From Actinomycetes bacterium (GTDB taxonomy: Bacteria > Actinomycetota > Actinomycetes > Actinomycetales > Microbacteriaceae), in contig JAEWJX010000121.1 of NCBI GenBank assembly GCA_023386365.1, forward strand, positions 1 through 19,095: a DNA stretch of 19,095 nucleotides. The letters run 5' to 3'. The notes under the pieces are model-generated. The model was not told where the DNA came from, ran no database searches, and was given only the letters and a program-made list of their open reading frames with translations. Below, one piece after another: positions 1 to 7,782 of this stretch (its first letter is position 1; each line of letters starts with the position of its first letter). The position numbers and the translations under genes were made by a program.

Positions 1-50
1 GCAACCCCCATCCCCTCCCCCCGGGCCCCCCCCCGGGCGCGCGCGGGGGC
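1..50. other. Low-complexity C/G homopolymer at the left contig edge
   Basis: The first ~50 bases are almost only C and G, in runs, quite unlike the coding sequence that follows. The rarA reading frame stays open through them only because such sequence contains no stop codons. The right end of the window also collapses into poly-C, so I read this as sequencing or assembly artefact at a contig end. Residues translated from it should not be trusted. Confidence 0.75.
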
Positions 51-1319
51 GACGCCTCGGGGGAGTCGGGATCGGTCTCCGTGATCCTGTGGGGTCCTCC
101 CGGTACCGGCAAGACCACGCTCGCCCAGGCGATCGCCCGCAGCTCGGGGCGGCGCTTCGTCGAGCTGTCCGCGGTGACGGCCGGCGTGAAAGACGTTCGC
201 CAGGTGATGGACGAGGCCAAGTCGACGCGAGACCTCTACGGCCTCTCGACTGTCCTCTTCCTCGACGAGATCCACCGCTTCACGAAGGCCCAGCAGGATG
301 CGTTGCTACCGGGTGTCGAGAACGGCTGGGTGATCCTGGTCGCCGCGACGACCGAGAACCCGTCGTTCTCCGTCGTTGCACCGCTGCTCTCGCGGTCGCT
401 GCTGCTCACGCTGGAGACGTTGTCCGAAGACGACCTCGGGATCGTGATCGATCGCGCCGTCACCGATCCGCGTGGGCTCGCCGGTGCCGTCGATCTCGCC
501 GCCGACGCGCGTTCGGCGATCATCCGTCTGGCGTCGGGGGACGCCCGGCGCGCCCTCACGGCGCTCGAGGCGGCCGCGGTGGTCGCCGCGGCACCGAAGG
601 ACGAGGGCGAGGAGTCCGACGAACGACCCGTGATCACGGCGGAGATCGTCGCCTCGGCGGTCGACCGCGCGCTGCTGCGCTACGACAGGCAGGGCGACGA
701 GCACTACGACGTCATCAGCGCCTTCATCAAGTCCGTCCGCGGGTCGGATGTCGACGCGTCGCTGCACTATCTCGCGCGCATGATCGAGGCGGGCGAGGAT
801 CCCCGTTTCATCGCTCGGCGCGTCATGATCCTCGCGGCGGAAGACATCGGAATGGCCGATCCGCAGGCGCTCACGCTCGCCGTGTCGGCGGCCGAGGGCG
901 TCCAGTTGATCGGCATGCCGGAGGGACGCATCCTTCTGGCGGAGGCGGTCGTCTACCTCGCCACGGCGCCCAAGTCGAACGCGTCCTACAAGGCGCTCGA
1001 TCAGGCGATCGCGGATGTCCGCGCGGGTCGTATCGGTCGGGTGCCGCGCCACCTGCGTGACGCGCACTACCCCGGCGCGAAGCGGCTCGGACACGGCAAG
1101 GGCTACAAGTACGCCCACGACGAGCCGCACGGTGTCGCGCAGCAGGACTACCTCCCGGATGAGCTCCGCGGCACCCGCTACTACGACCCCACAGGCAACG
1201 GATACGAGCGCGAAGTGCGACCGCGTCTCGAACGACTTCGGGCGCTGCTCACCGGCAAGCCGATGCCCAAGAGGGAGTCGCCGCCCGAGGCGACCGCCGC
1301 GACGGTTGACGACACCTGA
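3..1319 (+). CDS. rarA: Replication-associated recombination protein A (RarA/MgsA), 5' partial
   Basis: AAA+ ATPase of the RarA/MgsA/WRNIP1 family, a cytoplasmic clamp-loader-like protein that acts at stalled replication forks. Counting from the internal GTG at 81, the Walker A motif GPPGTGKT is at residues 5-12, Walker B LFLDEIH at about 59-65 and the sensor-1 segment ATTENPSFS at 89-97. The C-terminal tetramerisation region carries the family signature around NASYKALDQAI and RVPRHLRDAHYPGAKRLGHG. The P-loop normally lies some 45-60 residues from the N-terminus, so the real start is left of the window and GTG 81 is not the start. The frame is open to the edge, but bases before ~50 look artefactual. 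The gene ends in TGA at 1317-1319, 142 nt before rpsD. Identification is secure; only the N-terminus is missing. Confidence 0.93.
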   Translation, partial: NPHPLPPGPPPGARGGDASGESGSVSVILWGPPGTGKTTLAQAIARSSGRRFVELSAVTAGVKDVRQVMDEAKSTRDLYGLSTVLFLDEIHRFTKAQQDALLPGVENGWVILVAATTENPSFSVVAPLLSRSLLLTLETLSEDDLGIVIDRAVTDPRGLAGAVDLAADARSAIIRLASGDARRALTALEAAAVVAAAPKDEGEESDERPVITAEIVASAVDRALLRYDRQGDEHYDVISAFIKSVRGSDVDASLHYLARMIEAGEDPRFIARRVMILAAEDIGMADPQALTLAVSAAEGVQLIGMPEGRILLAEAVVYLATAPKSNASYKALDQAIADVRAGRIGRVPRHLRDAHYPGAKRLGHGKGYKYAHDEPHGVAQQDYLPDELRGTRYYDPTGNGYEREVRPRLERLRALLTGKPMPKRESPPEATAATVDDT

Positions 1320-1461
1320 TCTGGTAGGCTGTTCCGGTTCGACTCCGAACACATCCCACATTCAGATCCGCCGGTCGCGTCGACGTGCGCCCGGATCCCC
1401 GGATGGTGCGATGCACGTCTATGAGCCGCGAAAGACGCGGCCATGTGTTGGAAGGAACCCC
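1306..1461 (+). promoter_or_regulatory. rpsD promoter region and structured 5' leader
   Basis: This covers the end of rarA and the 142 nt up to rpsD. A TAGGCT box (1325-1330) is a plausible -10. TTGACG at 1306-1311 resembles a -35, but the 13-nt spacer is too short for a standard sigma-A promoter, so that pairing is doubtful. The leader can form GTTCG/CGAAC (1337-1341 with 1346-1350), GTGC/GCAC (1407-1410 with 1414-1417) and GCCGCG/CGCGGC (1425-1430 with 1436-1441, loop AAAGA). The last lies about 10 nt before the ribosome binding site. S4 often represses its own synthesis in other bacteria; a similar role here is inference. Confidence 0.4.
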
Positions 1462-2091
1462 TTGGTCACCAAGTCCCAGGACCGCCGCAAGGTCCGTCTG
1501 TCCCGTGCGCTCGGCATCCCGCTGACGCCGAAGGCCGCCAAGTACCTCGAGAAGCGTCCCTACGCTCCGGGCGAGCACGGCCGCACCAAGCGCAAGGCCG
1601 ACAGCGACTACGCCGTCCGTCTGCGTGAGAAGCAGCGTCTCCGCGAGCAGTACGGCATCCGCGAGAAGCAGCTCCGCATCGTCTTCAACGAAGCCCGTCG
1701 CACCCAGGGCCTGACCGGTGAGAACCTGGTCGAGCTGCTCGAGATGCGTCTCGACGCCCTCGTGCTCCGTGCCGGCTTCGCCCGCACCACGGCGCAGGCC
1801 CGCCAGTTCGTCGTGCACCGTCACATCCAGGTCGACGGCCAGATCGTCGACCGTCCCTCGTTCCGCGTGAAGCCGGGTCAGCTGATCCACGTCAAGGCGC
1901 GCTCCGAGGGCACCGAGCCGTTCCAGGTCGCCGCCGCCGGTGGCCACGTCGACGTGCTCCCCAAGACCCCGGGCTACCTCGAGGTCGAGATCGACAAGCT
2001 GCAGGCCCGCCTCGTGCGTCGCCCCAAGCGCGCCGAGGTCCCCGTGACCTGCGACGTGCAGCTCGTCGTCGAGTACTACGCGGCCCGATAG
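1462..2091 (+). CDS. rpsD: 30S ribosomal protein S4
   Basis: Small-subunit protein S4 (uS4), a primary 16S rRNA binder. It is 209 residues if started at TTG 1462, giving MVTKSQDRRKVRLSRALGIPLTPKAAKYLEKR. That N-terminus is what I recall for Microbacteriaceae S4, and GGAAGGAA at 1450-1457 serves as ribosome binding site. The S4 RNA-binding fold starts near residue 95 (MRLDALVLRAGFARTTAQARQ). The protein belongs to the cysteine-free form, lacking the N-terminal zinc cysteines; the only cysteine is near the C-terminus. The same frame is open far upstream, and ATG 1411 would add 17 residues (MHVYEPRKTRPCVGRNP). That extension is not S4-like and I reject it. A strong terminator follows at 2142-2172, so rpsD appears to be monocistronic. 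Confidence 0.95.
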   Translation: MVTKSQDRRKVRLSRALGIPLTPKAAKYLEKRPYAPGEHGRTKRKADSDYAVRLREKQRLREQYGIREKQLRIVFNEARRTQGLTGENLVELLEMRLDALVLRAGFARTTAQARQFVVHRHIQVDGQIVDRPSFRVKPGQLIHVKARSEGTEPFQVAAAGGHVDVLPKTPGYLEVEIDKLQARLVRRPKRAEVPVTCDVQLVVEYYAAR

Positions 2092-2137
2092 GGACGCGGA
2101 GTACCCAAGACACAGCTACGCGGCGCGCAAACCGCAC

Positions 2138-2172
2138 GGAGGGCCCCGGGATTCATCCCGGGGCCTTTCCTC
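2138..2172 (+). terminator. Rho-independent terminator of rpsD
   Basis: A perfect 10-bp GC-rich stem pairs 2142-2151 with 2156-2165 around a TTCA loop, and the flanks can add a G-T and an A-T pair. TTTCCTCGT follows. The 47-nt distance from the rpsD stop and the absence of other coding sequence make this the rpsD terminator. Confidence 0.88.
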
Positions 2173-2203
2173 GTCGTGAACGCAACCACGCGGGCCTTCG
2201 CTG

Positions 2204-2211
2204 TATAGGCT
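2204..2211 (+). promoter_or_regulatory. Candidate -10 element (TATAGGCT) for the small membrane protein gene
   Basis: TATAGGCT lies just after the rpsD terminator and 53 nt before the ATG of the next gene. It contains TAGGCT, the same hexamer seen before rpsD and aroQ. I see no clear -35 at 17-18 nt upstream. A start about 7 nt downstream would give an untranslated leader of roughly 47 nt. Confidence 0.45.
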
Positions 2212-2264
2212 GGGTGGGTTGGTCGGCATCCGCCGCCGACGCCGCGAACGAAGGAGGGAACACG

Positions 2265-2495
2265 ATGAAGGGTGCACTGCTTCTCATCGTCGGAGTCGCC
2301 ATCGGGTTCGTCGTCGCCCATGAGGTTGCGAAGACGGAGTCGGGAAAGCAGTTCTTCGATGACGTCGACGGCAAGGCGCGCGAGTTCGGTGACGCGGTCA
2401 TCCAGGGCTACAAGTCGCGCGAGGCGGAGCTGCGTACGGCGGTTGCGAACGCGCAGGATGCGATCGACGACCTCGCCAAGCGCGCCAAGGCCTAG
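2265..2495 (+). CDS. Small single-span membrane protein, unknown function
   Basis: This 76-residue protein starts at ATG 2265 behind a very strong ribosome binding site (AAGGAGGG, 2251-2258). Residues 3-22 (GALLLIVGVAIGFVVAHEVA) form one hydrophobic segment. The rest is a charged, alanine-rich amphipathic helix (about 24-76: ...SREAELRTAVANAQDAIDDLAKRAKA) that could form a coiled coil. The layout resembles YtxH-type small proteins, and Streptomyces has small DUF948/DUF6167-type membrane proteins at the same rpsD-alaS position. That positional match is from memory and does not prove homology. An upstream in-frame GTG (2217 region) would add 17 polar residues before the membrane segment and lacks a comparable RBS. 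Function unknown. Confidence 0.82.
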   Translation: MKGALLLIVGVAIGFVVAHEVAKTESGKQFFDDVDGKAREFGDAVIQGYKSREAELRTAVANAQDAIDDLAKRAKA

Positions 2496-2513
2496 TCCAC
2501 TCACCCCGACAGT

Positions 2514-2545
2514 CGGGCCGGCGGCCCGCCTTCCCGTCCGCGGGA
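2514..2545 (+). promoter_or_regulatory. Two adjacent GC-rich hairpins in front of alaS
   Basis: In the 68-nt gap between the small membrane protein and alaS, CGGGCC (2514-2519) pairs perfectly with GGCCCG (2523-2528) around a 3-nt loop. Immediately after, TCCCG (2532-2536) pairs with CGGGA (2541-2545) around TCCG. The first could end transcripts of the upstream gene, although the following CCTTCCC is a poor U-tract. Together they could also form an alaS leader. No T-box features were recognised. Confidence 0.4.
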
Positions 2546-2563
2546 CACTTTCAAGGAATTCCT

Positions 2564-5221
2564 GTGCAGACCGCTGAGATCCAACGTCGCTGGCTGAGCT
2601 TCTTCGGCGACCGCGGCCACACCGTCGTCCCGTCCGCGTCGCTCGTGAGTGACGACCCGACGCTGCTGTTCACTGTCGCCGGCATGGTGCCGTTCATCCC
2701 GTACTTCACGGGTGTGGTCCCGGCGCCGTTCCCGCGCGCGACGAGCGTGCAGAAGTGCATCCGCACCCTCGACATCGAGGAGGTCGGCAAGACCACGCGG
2801 CACGGCACGTTCTTCCAGATGAACGGCAACTTCTCGTTCGGCGACTACTTCAAGGAAGGCGCCATCGGGTATGCCTGGGAGTTGCTGACGTCGTCGGAGT
2901 CCGATGGCGGTCTCGGCTTCGAGGAGCGCGACCTCTGGGTGACGGTCTACGAGGACGACGACGAGGCGATCGAGCTCTGGAAGCGGGTTGCGGGTCTGCC
3001 GGAGAGTCGCATCCAGCGTCTCGGCAAGTCGGACAACTACTGGCACACGGGTCAGCCCGGTCCGGGTGGTCCGTGCTCGGAGATCTACTTCGACCGGGGC
3101 GCCCAGTACGGCGCCGAGGGGGGGCCGGCGGCCGATGACAGCCGCTACCTCGAGATCTGGAACCTCGTCTTCATGCAGTACCTGCTGAAGGAGGTGCGCA
3201 CGAAGGTCGACTTCGACATCGCCGGCGAGCTGCCGAAGAAGAACATCGACACCGGCATGGGCATGGAGCGCGTCGCCTTCATCAAGCAGGGCGTCGACAA
3301 CATGTACGAGATCGACCAGGTGCGTCCGGTCCTCGATGCCGCCTCGTCGATCTCGGGTCGCCGGTACGGCGCCGACCATGACGACGACGTGCGGATGCGT
3401 GTGATCGCCGACCATGTGCGTTCGAGCCTGATGCTCATGACCGACGGCGTGTCGCCGTCGAACGAGGGGCGCGGCTACATCCTGCGTCGCCTGTTGCGTC
3501 GCGTGGTCCGCGCGATGCGCCTTCTGGGCGTCGATGCGCCCAGCTTCGACGAGCTCTTCGATGCGTCGAGGCGCGCGATGCGCGACGCGTACCCGGAGGT
3601 CGAGGCGGAGTACGAGCGCACGTCGCGTCTCGCGCTCGGCGAGGAGGAGACGTTCCTCCGCACGCTGGCGAGCGGCACCACGATCCTCGATGTCGCGGTC
3701 GCCGACACGAAGAAGGCGGGTGATTCGGCGCTCTCGGGCGACACCGCCTTCCTGCTGCACGACACCTTCGGGTTCCCGATCGATCTGACGCTGGAGATCG
3801 CCGAGGAGGCGGGTCTCGCGGTGGATCGCGGCGCGTTCGACAGCCTGATGGCGGAGCAGCGCACGCGTGCGAAGACCGACGCGAAGGCGAAGAAGGGCAA
3901 GCTGGCCGATCTGTCGGCCTATGGCGAGTTCCGCGCGTTGGGCGAGACGGTCTTCACCGGCTACGACTACCTGCAGACAGACACCCGCGTGCTGGGCATC
4001 CTCTCCGATGGCGTCTCGGTGCCGAAGGCATCCGCGGGCGATGTGGTCGAGGTCATCCTCGCCGAGTCGTCGCTCTACGCCGAGTCGGGCGGCCAGGCGG
4101 CCGACAAGGGGTCGATCCTCGGCGACGGCTTCGATCTCGAGGTGCTCGACGTGCAGAAGCCCGTCAAGGGGCTCATCAGCCACACCGTGAAGGTCCGTTC
4201 GGGTGAGGTGTCGGTGGATGCGGCGGCGACGACCGTCGTCGACCGGGAGTACCGTCATTCGGCGGCGCAGGCTCACTCCGCGACGCACCTCATCCACGCG
4301 GCCCTCCGCCAGGCGCTCGGCCAGGAGGCGCACCAGTCGGGCTCGTTCAACAAGGCCGGCTACATGCGGCTCGACTTCTCGTGGAACCAGGCGCTCAGCC
4401 CGGAGACCCGGAGCGAGATCGAGGAGATCGCCAACAACGCGGTGCGCGACAACCTCGAGGTCGTGACCCGAATCATGTCGCTCGACGAGGCCAAGAAGGC
4501 CGGCGCGATGGCGTTGTTCGGCGAGAAGTACGGCGAGTCGGTGCGCATGGTCGACATCGGGGGCCCGTGGTCGCGTGAGCTGTGCGCGGGTACCCATGTG
4601 CGCTCGTCCGCAGAGGTGGGTCTGGTGAACCTCGTGTCGGAGTCGAGCGTGGGGTCGACGAACCGCCGCGTGGAGGCGCTCGTCGGTCTGGATGCGTTCC
4701 GCGATCTGGCGGCGGAGCGGGCGATCGTGGGCCAGCTGACGTCCTCGCTGAAGACGCCTCGCGAGCAGTTGCCGGACCGCATCGCCGACTTGGTGGCGCA
4801 GCTGAAGGCGGCGGAGAAGAAGATCGCCGCGTTCGAGGCAAGCCGCCTCTCGGGTCGTGTCCCCGCTCTCGCCGAGCAGGCGACGCGGATCGGTTCGGTT
4901 CTGGCTGTCATCGAGGATGTGGGGGAGCTGCAGTCGGCCGATGAGCTCCGCAGCCTCGTCACGTCCGTTCGCGAGCGTCTGGTGGCGGAATCCGCAGTCG
5001 TGGTGTTGGCGGCTCGCACGGGTGGCAAGCCGGCTGTGATCGTCGGCACGACCGCCGGTGCCCGCGAGGCGGGCGTGAAGGCGGGCGTGCTCGCGAAGCA
5101 GGCGGCTGCCGTTCTCGGCGGTGGCGGTGGCGGCAAGGATGACCTCGCGCAGGGTGGCGGCGCGGATGTGTCGGCCATCGGGGCCGCGCTGGAGTCGATT
5201 CGCACCAGTCTCGGCGGCTGA
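2564..5221 (+). CDS. alaS: Alanine--tRNA ligase
   Basis: Class II aminoacyl-tRNA synthetase that charges tRNA-Ala and edits mischarged Ser/Gly-tRNA-Ala in the cytoplasm. At 885 residues it is full length. The start is GTG 2564 with AAGGA at 2553-2557, 6 nt upstream. The N-terminal aminoacylation core carries the nucleotide-binding segment NGNFSFGDYFK (from residue 87). The editing domain holds its zinc site, HSATH (H571, H575) and CAGTH (C674, H678). The C-Ala domain ends with the glycine-rich loop G852-G857 followed by K858. The stop TGA shares one base with the ruvX ATG (TGATG), so the two are translationally coupled. All key residues are present. Confidence 0.98.
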   Translation: MQTAEIQRRWLSFFGDRGHTVVPSASLVSDDPTLLFTVAGMVPFIPYFTGVVPAPFPRATSVQKCIRTLDIEEVGKTTRHGTFFQMNGNFSFGDYFKEGAIGYAWELLTSSESDGGLGFEERDLWVTVYEDDDEAIELWKRVAGLPESRIQRLGKSDNYWHTGQPGPGGPCSEIYFDRGAQYGAEGGPAADDSRYLEIWNLVFMQYLLKEVRTKVDFDIAGELPKKNIDTGMGMERVAFIKQGVDNMYEIDQVRPVLDAASSISGRRYGADHDDDVRMRVIADHVRSSLMLMTDGVSPSNEGRGYILRRLLRRVVRAMRLLGVDAPSFDELFDASRRAMRDAYPEVEAEYERTSRLALGEEETFLRTLASGTTILDVAVADTKKAGDSALSGDTAFLLHDTFGFPIDLTLEIAEEAGLAVDRGAFDSLMAEQRTRAKTDAKAKKGKLADLSAYGEFRALGETVFTGYDYLQTDTRVLGILSDGVSVPKASAGDVVEVILAESSLYAESGGQAADKGSILGDGFDLEVLDVQKPVKGLISHTVKVRSGEVSVDAAATTVVDREYRHSAAQAHSATHLIHAALRQALGQEAHQSGSFNKAGYMRLDFSWNQALSPETRSEIEEIANNAVRDNLEVVTRIMSLDEAKKAGAMALFGEKYGESVRMVDIGGPWSRELCAGTHVRSSAEVGLVNLVSESSVGSTNRRVEALVGLDAFRDLAAERAIVGQLTSSLKTPREQLPDRIADLVAQLKAAEKKIAAFEASRLSGRVPALAEQATRIGSVLAVIEDVGELQSADELRSLVTSVRERLVAESAVVVLAARTGGKPAVIVGTTAGAREAGVKAGVLAKQAAAVLGGGGGGKDDLAQGGGADVSAIGAALESIRTSLGG

Positions 5222-5694
5222 TGCGGTCGGGCGTCCGTATCGGCATCGATGTGGGCCGTGCCCGCGTCGGGGTCGCGCGGTGCGATCGGGAGGGGCTGCT
5301 AGCCACTCCGATCGAGACGCTGCCGCGTGATGACCGCACCGTCGCTTCCGCGCTCGCCCATGCGGTCGAGCTGGAGGCTGTCGAGCTGGTGGTGGGTCTG
5401 CCTCTGTCGTTGAGCGGAGCCGACACCCCCTCCACCGCTGACGCGCGGGCGTTCGCCGATGAGTTGGCGGCTGCGACCGAGATCCCGGTCCGGCTCGTGG
5501 ATGAGCGGCTGAGCACGGTGTCTGCGCACAGGCAACTCCAAGCCAGCGGTCGGCGCGCGAAGGGTTCACGCTCCGTTATCGACCAGGTTGCCGCTGTTAT
5601 CATCCTTCAGAACGCCCTCGACTCCGAGCGGACGTCGGGTCGTCCCCCCGGAACCGTCGTCCTCCGCACGAAAGACCCTGATAGTGGCCTCTGA
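5221..5694 (+). CDS. ruvX: RuvX/YqgF family Holliday-junction resolvase-like protein
   Basis: 157-residue RNase H-fold protein of the YqgF/RuvX family. Members are proposed Holliday-junction resolvases and are also linked to 16S/23S rRNA 5'-end maturation; which role applies here cannot be told from sequence. The first acidic motif is RIGIDVGRARVGVA (D10), followed by VVGLPLSLSG, the VDERLSTV motif and a C-terminal DQVAAVIIL with the last acidic residue. The C-terminal tail of about 20 residues is extended and basic/polar. It begins in the alaS stop codon and overlaps mltG by 11 nt, consistent with one transcript. The alaS-ruvX-mltG order is conserved in many Gram-positive bacteria. Confidence 0.93.
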   Translation: MRSGVRIGIDVGRARVGVARCDREGLLATPIETLPRDDRTVASALAHAVELEAVELVVGLPLSLSGADTPSTADARAFADELAAATEIPVRLVDERLSTVSAHRQLQASGRRAKGSRSVIDQVAAVIILQNALDSERTSGRPPGTVVLRTKDPDSGL

Positions 5695-6964
5695 CCCGAG
5701 CTGGGACGACATCTTCCGCCCCGCGAGCACCTCGTCGACGCCGCCGGTCCCGCCGAGCGGCACCGCGAGTGTGCCCGCGCCCGAGACCGGCGCGCCGTCG
5801 ACGGCTCCGCTCTCGCGGCGTGCTCTCCGGGAAGCCCAGGATGGTGGTGGGGCCCCGCCTCGCCCCTCATCGAAGCCGCCCAGGAAGAAGCGCCGCGGCA
5901 ACATGGGTTGGATCATCGCGATCGTGGTCGTGTTCGCGCTCGTCGCAGGCGCAGGGGTCACCGGATGGGTACTCTTCGAAGACAAAATCCGCGACGTGCT
6001 CGGTATCGCACCGCCGACCGACTACGAGGGCACGGGCAACGGTACCGAGGTCGTGGTGGTGATCTCGCCCGGCGACATCGGCTCGGACGTGGCGACGACT
6101 CTCGCCGAAGCGAACGTCACGATGACGTTCCAGTCCTTCTACGAACTGCTGTTGGAAGACGACTCGATCCAGTTCATCCCGGGCAACTACCGTCTGCAGG
6201 AGCAGATGAGTGCGGCCGCCGCGCTGGCCGCACTGCAGGACCCGGCGAACCGGCTCATCAATCAGGTGACGATCCGTGAGGGGGTGTCGGCCGATTCGGC
6301 TCTTCAGTCCATCTCGGAGGCGACCGAGATCCCGCTCGAGGAGTTGCAGGCCGAGGCGGCGAACTTCACCCAGTTCGGTGTGCCGGCGAACGCGCCGAGC
6401 ATCGAGGGGTACCTCTTCCCGGCCACCTACACGTTCGACCCGGGCATCTCGGCGCATGACGCCATCCAGACCCTGGTCGACAAGATGACGGCCACACTCG
6501 ACGCTGCGGGTGTCGCGCCCGAGAACCGTTACACGGTGCTGACGATGGCATCGATCATCCAGCGTGAGTCCGGTCCCGTCGTCGACGACATGGCGAAGAT
6601 CTCGCGGGTCTTCCAGAACCGGATCGATCGCGGCATGAACCTCCAGTCGGACGCGACCGTCCACTACGGGCTCGGCGACACCTCGACGGTGTGGACGACG
6701 CCCGAGGCGCGTGCCGATGCGTCGAACCCGTACAACACGTACGCCAACCCGGGTCTGCCCATCGGCCCCATCGGCCTGCCGGGCGCCGACGCGATCAACG
6801 CGGCGATCCATCCGGTCGACGGCAGCTGGCTGTACTTCGTGACCGTCAACCTGAAGACGGGTGAGACGGTGTTCTCGAACACGCTCGCGGAGCACGAGCG
6901 GGCGGCCGATCAGCTGTTCGCGTGGTGCAAGGAGAGCGACGAGAACGCCGCGTACTGTGCCTGA
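5684..6964 (+). CDS. mltG: Endolytic transglycosylase MltG (YceG-like)
   Basis: Membrane-anchored lytic transglycosylase that cleaves nascent peptidoglycan and is thought to end glycan chain growth. I start it at GTG 5684, giving 426 residues beginning MASDPSWDDIF. Upstream in-frame starts would lie deep inside ruvX. A disordered proline/serine-rich cytoplasmic region ends in a basic patch (RKKRRG). A transmembrane segment follows at about residues 75-97. The YceG domain includes MASIIQRESG with the likely catalytic Glu E295, then ISRVFQNRI and LQSDATVHYGLG. NPYNTYANPGLPIGPIGLPG is the usual C-terminal signature. Two cysteines (C415, C425) in the last 12 extracytoplasmic residues could form a disulfide. 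The 3' end overlaps aroE by 8 nt. Confidence 0.95.
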   Translation: MASDPSWDDIFRPASTSSTPPVPPSGTASVPAPETGAPSTAPLSRRALREAQDGGGAPPRPSSKPPRKKRRGNMGWIIAIVVVFALVAGAGVTGWVLFEDKIRDVLGIAPPTDYEGTGNGTEVVVVISPGDIGSDVATTLAEANVTMTFQSFYELLLEDDSIQFIPGNYRLQEQMSAAAALAALQDPANRLINQVTIREGVSADSALQSISEATEIPLEELQAEAANFTQFGVPANAPSIEGYLFPATYTFDPGISAHDAIQTLVDKMTATLDAAGVAPENRYTVLTMASIIQRESGPVVDDMAKISRVFQNRIDRGMNLQSDATVHYGLGDTSTVWTTPEARADASNPYNTYANPGLPIGPIGLPGADAINAAIHPVDGSWLYFVTVNLKTGETVFSNTLAEHERAADQLFAWCKESDENAAYCA

Positions 6965-7775
6965 CCCACGCACGACCCTGGGTGTCCTCGGCTCGCCGAT
7001 CGCTCATTCGCGATCCCCGCACCTGCATCGTGCGGCCTACCGGGTGCTGGGACTCGATTGGGAGTACGACCGCCACGAGGTGACCGACGACGGGCTCGCC
7101 GACTTCCTCGGGAGCCTCGACGCCCGGTGGCGCGGACTCTCGTTGACGATGCCGCTGAAACGGCGGGTTGCTGAGCTGGTGCCGGAGGTCGATCCGATCG
7201 CCCGAGCCACCCGGCAGGGGAACACCATCCTGCTCGATCGGGGGCGCCCCGTGCGGGCGTTCAACACGGATGTCCACGGTGTGACCCAGGCGTTCGCTGA
7301 CGCTGGTGTCAGCGCACCGACGCGCGCGACGGTGCTGGGCGGGGGAGCGACGGCCGAGAGCGCCGCGTTCGCGTTGACCGCACTGGGTGCCGACGTCACG
7401 ATCGCCGTCCGGGACGTCGAGAAGGCGTCCGCGAGCGGCGCATTCGCCGCTGTACGGGTGATCGCGCTGGCAGATTCCTCTGCTGCCCTCGCCGCGAGCG
7501 AGGCGGTCGTGAGCACCATTCCGCCGAACGCCGAGTTCTCCGTCGAGATCCCCGCTCTGGGCTCGGAGCAGACACTCCTCGACGTGGCCTATTCACCGTG
7601 GCCGACCTCGCTCGCCGCCGGCTGGGAGGCGGCCGGGGGGTCGATCGTGCACGGCCTCGAGATGCTGCTGCATCAGGCGGTGCACCAGGTGCGCATCTTC
7701 GTCTCCGGAGACCCGGGTTCGCCGCTTCCCGACGAGCCTGCAGTCATCCGGGCGATGCGCGCCGCTGTGGAATGA
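6957..7775 (+). CDS. aroE: Shikimate dehydrogenase
   Basis: NADP-dependent reduction of 3-dehydroshikimate to shikimate, step 4 of the aromatic amino acid pathway. With GTG 6957 as start the protein has 272 residues, the family's normal size. The open frame extends ~96 nt further into mltG, but that part is not AroE-like. The substrate site is GSPIAHSRSPHLHRAAYR near the N-terminus. The catalytic lysine is K68 in LTMPLKRRV, paired with N103 and D105 in FNTD. The nucleotide-binding loop is VLGGGATAESAAFAL, and HGLEMLLHQAVHQ is the C-terminal signature. No clear Shine-Dalgarno sits at the right distance, so translation probably depends on coupling to mltG through the 8-nt overlap. It is 7 nt ahead of aroC. 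Confidence 0.95.
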   Translation: MPDPRTTLGVLGSPIAHSRSPHLHRAAYRVLGLDWEYDRHEVTDDGLADFLGSLDARWRGLSLTMPLKRRVAELVPEVDPIARATRQGNTILLDRGRPVRAFNTDVHGVTQAFADAGVSAPTRATVLGGGATAESAAFALTALGADVTIAVRDVEKASASGAFAAVRVIALADSSAALAASEAVVSTIPPNAEFSVEIPALGSEQTLLDVAYSPWPTSLAAGWEAAGGSIVHGLEMLLHQAVHQVRIFVSGDPGSPLPDEPAVIRAMRAAVE

Positions 7776-7782
7776 TCGAGAC

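Noticed and set aside
1411..1461. Upstream ATG 1411 as the rpsD start (17 extra residues) or as a short leader peptide
   Set aside because: The extra residues do not resemble S4, and a good ribosome binding site sits right before TTG 1462. It is in frame without a stop, so it is not a separate leader peptide.
2496..2563. T-box riboswitch upstream of alaS
   Set aside because: The gap is only 68 nt and lacks the T-box sequence and specifier stem.
2501..5569. A 1022-codon open frame on the minus strand opposite alaS and ruvX
   Set aside because: It mirrors alaS in a GC-rich codon pattern, its translation is Arg/His/Leu-rich without any recognisable domain, and alaS is unmistakable on the other strand.
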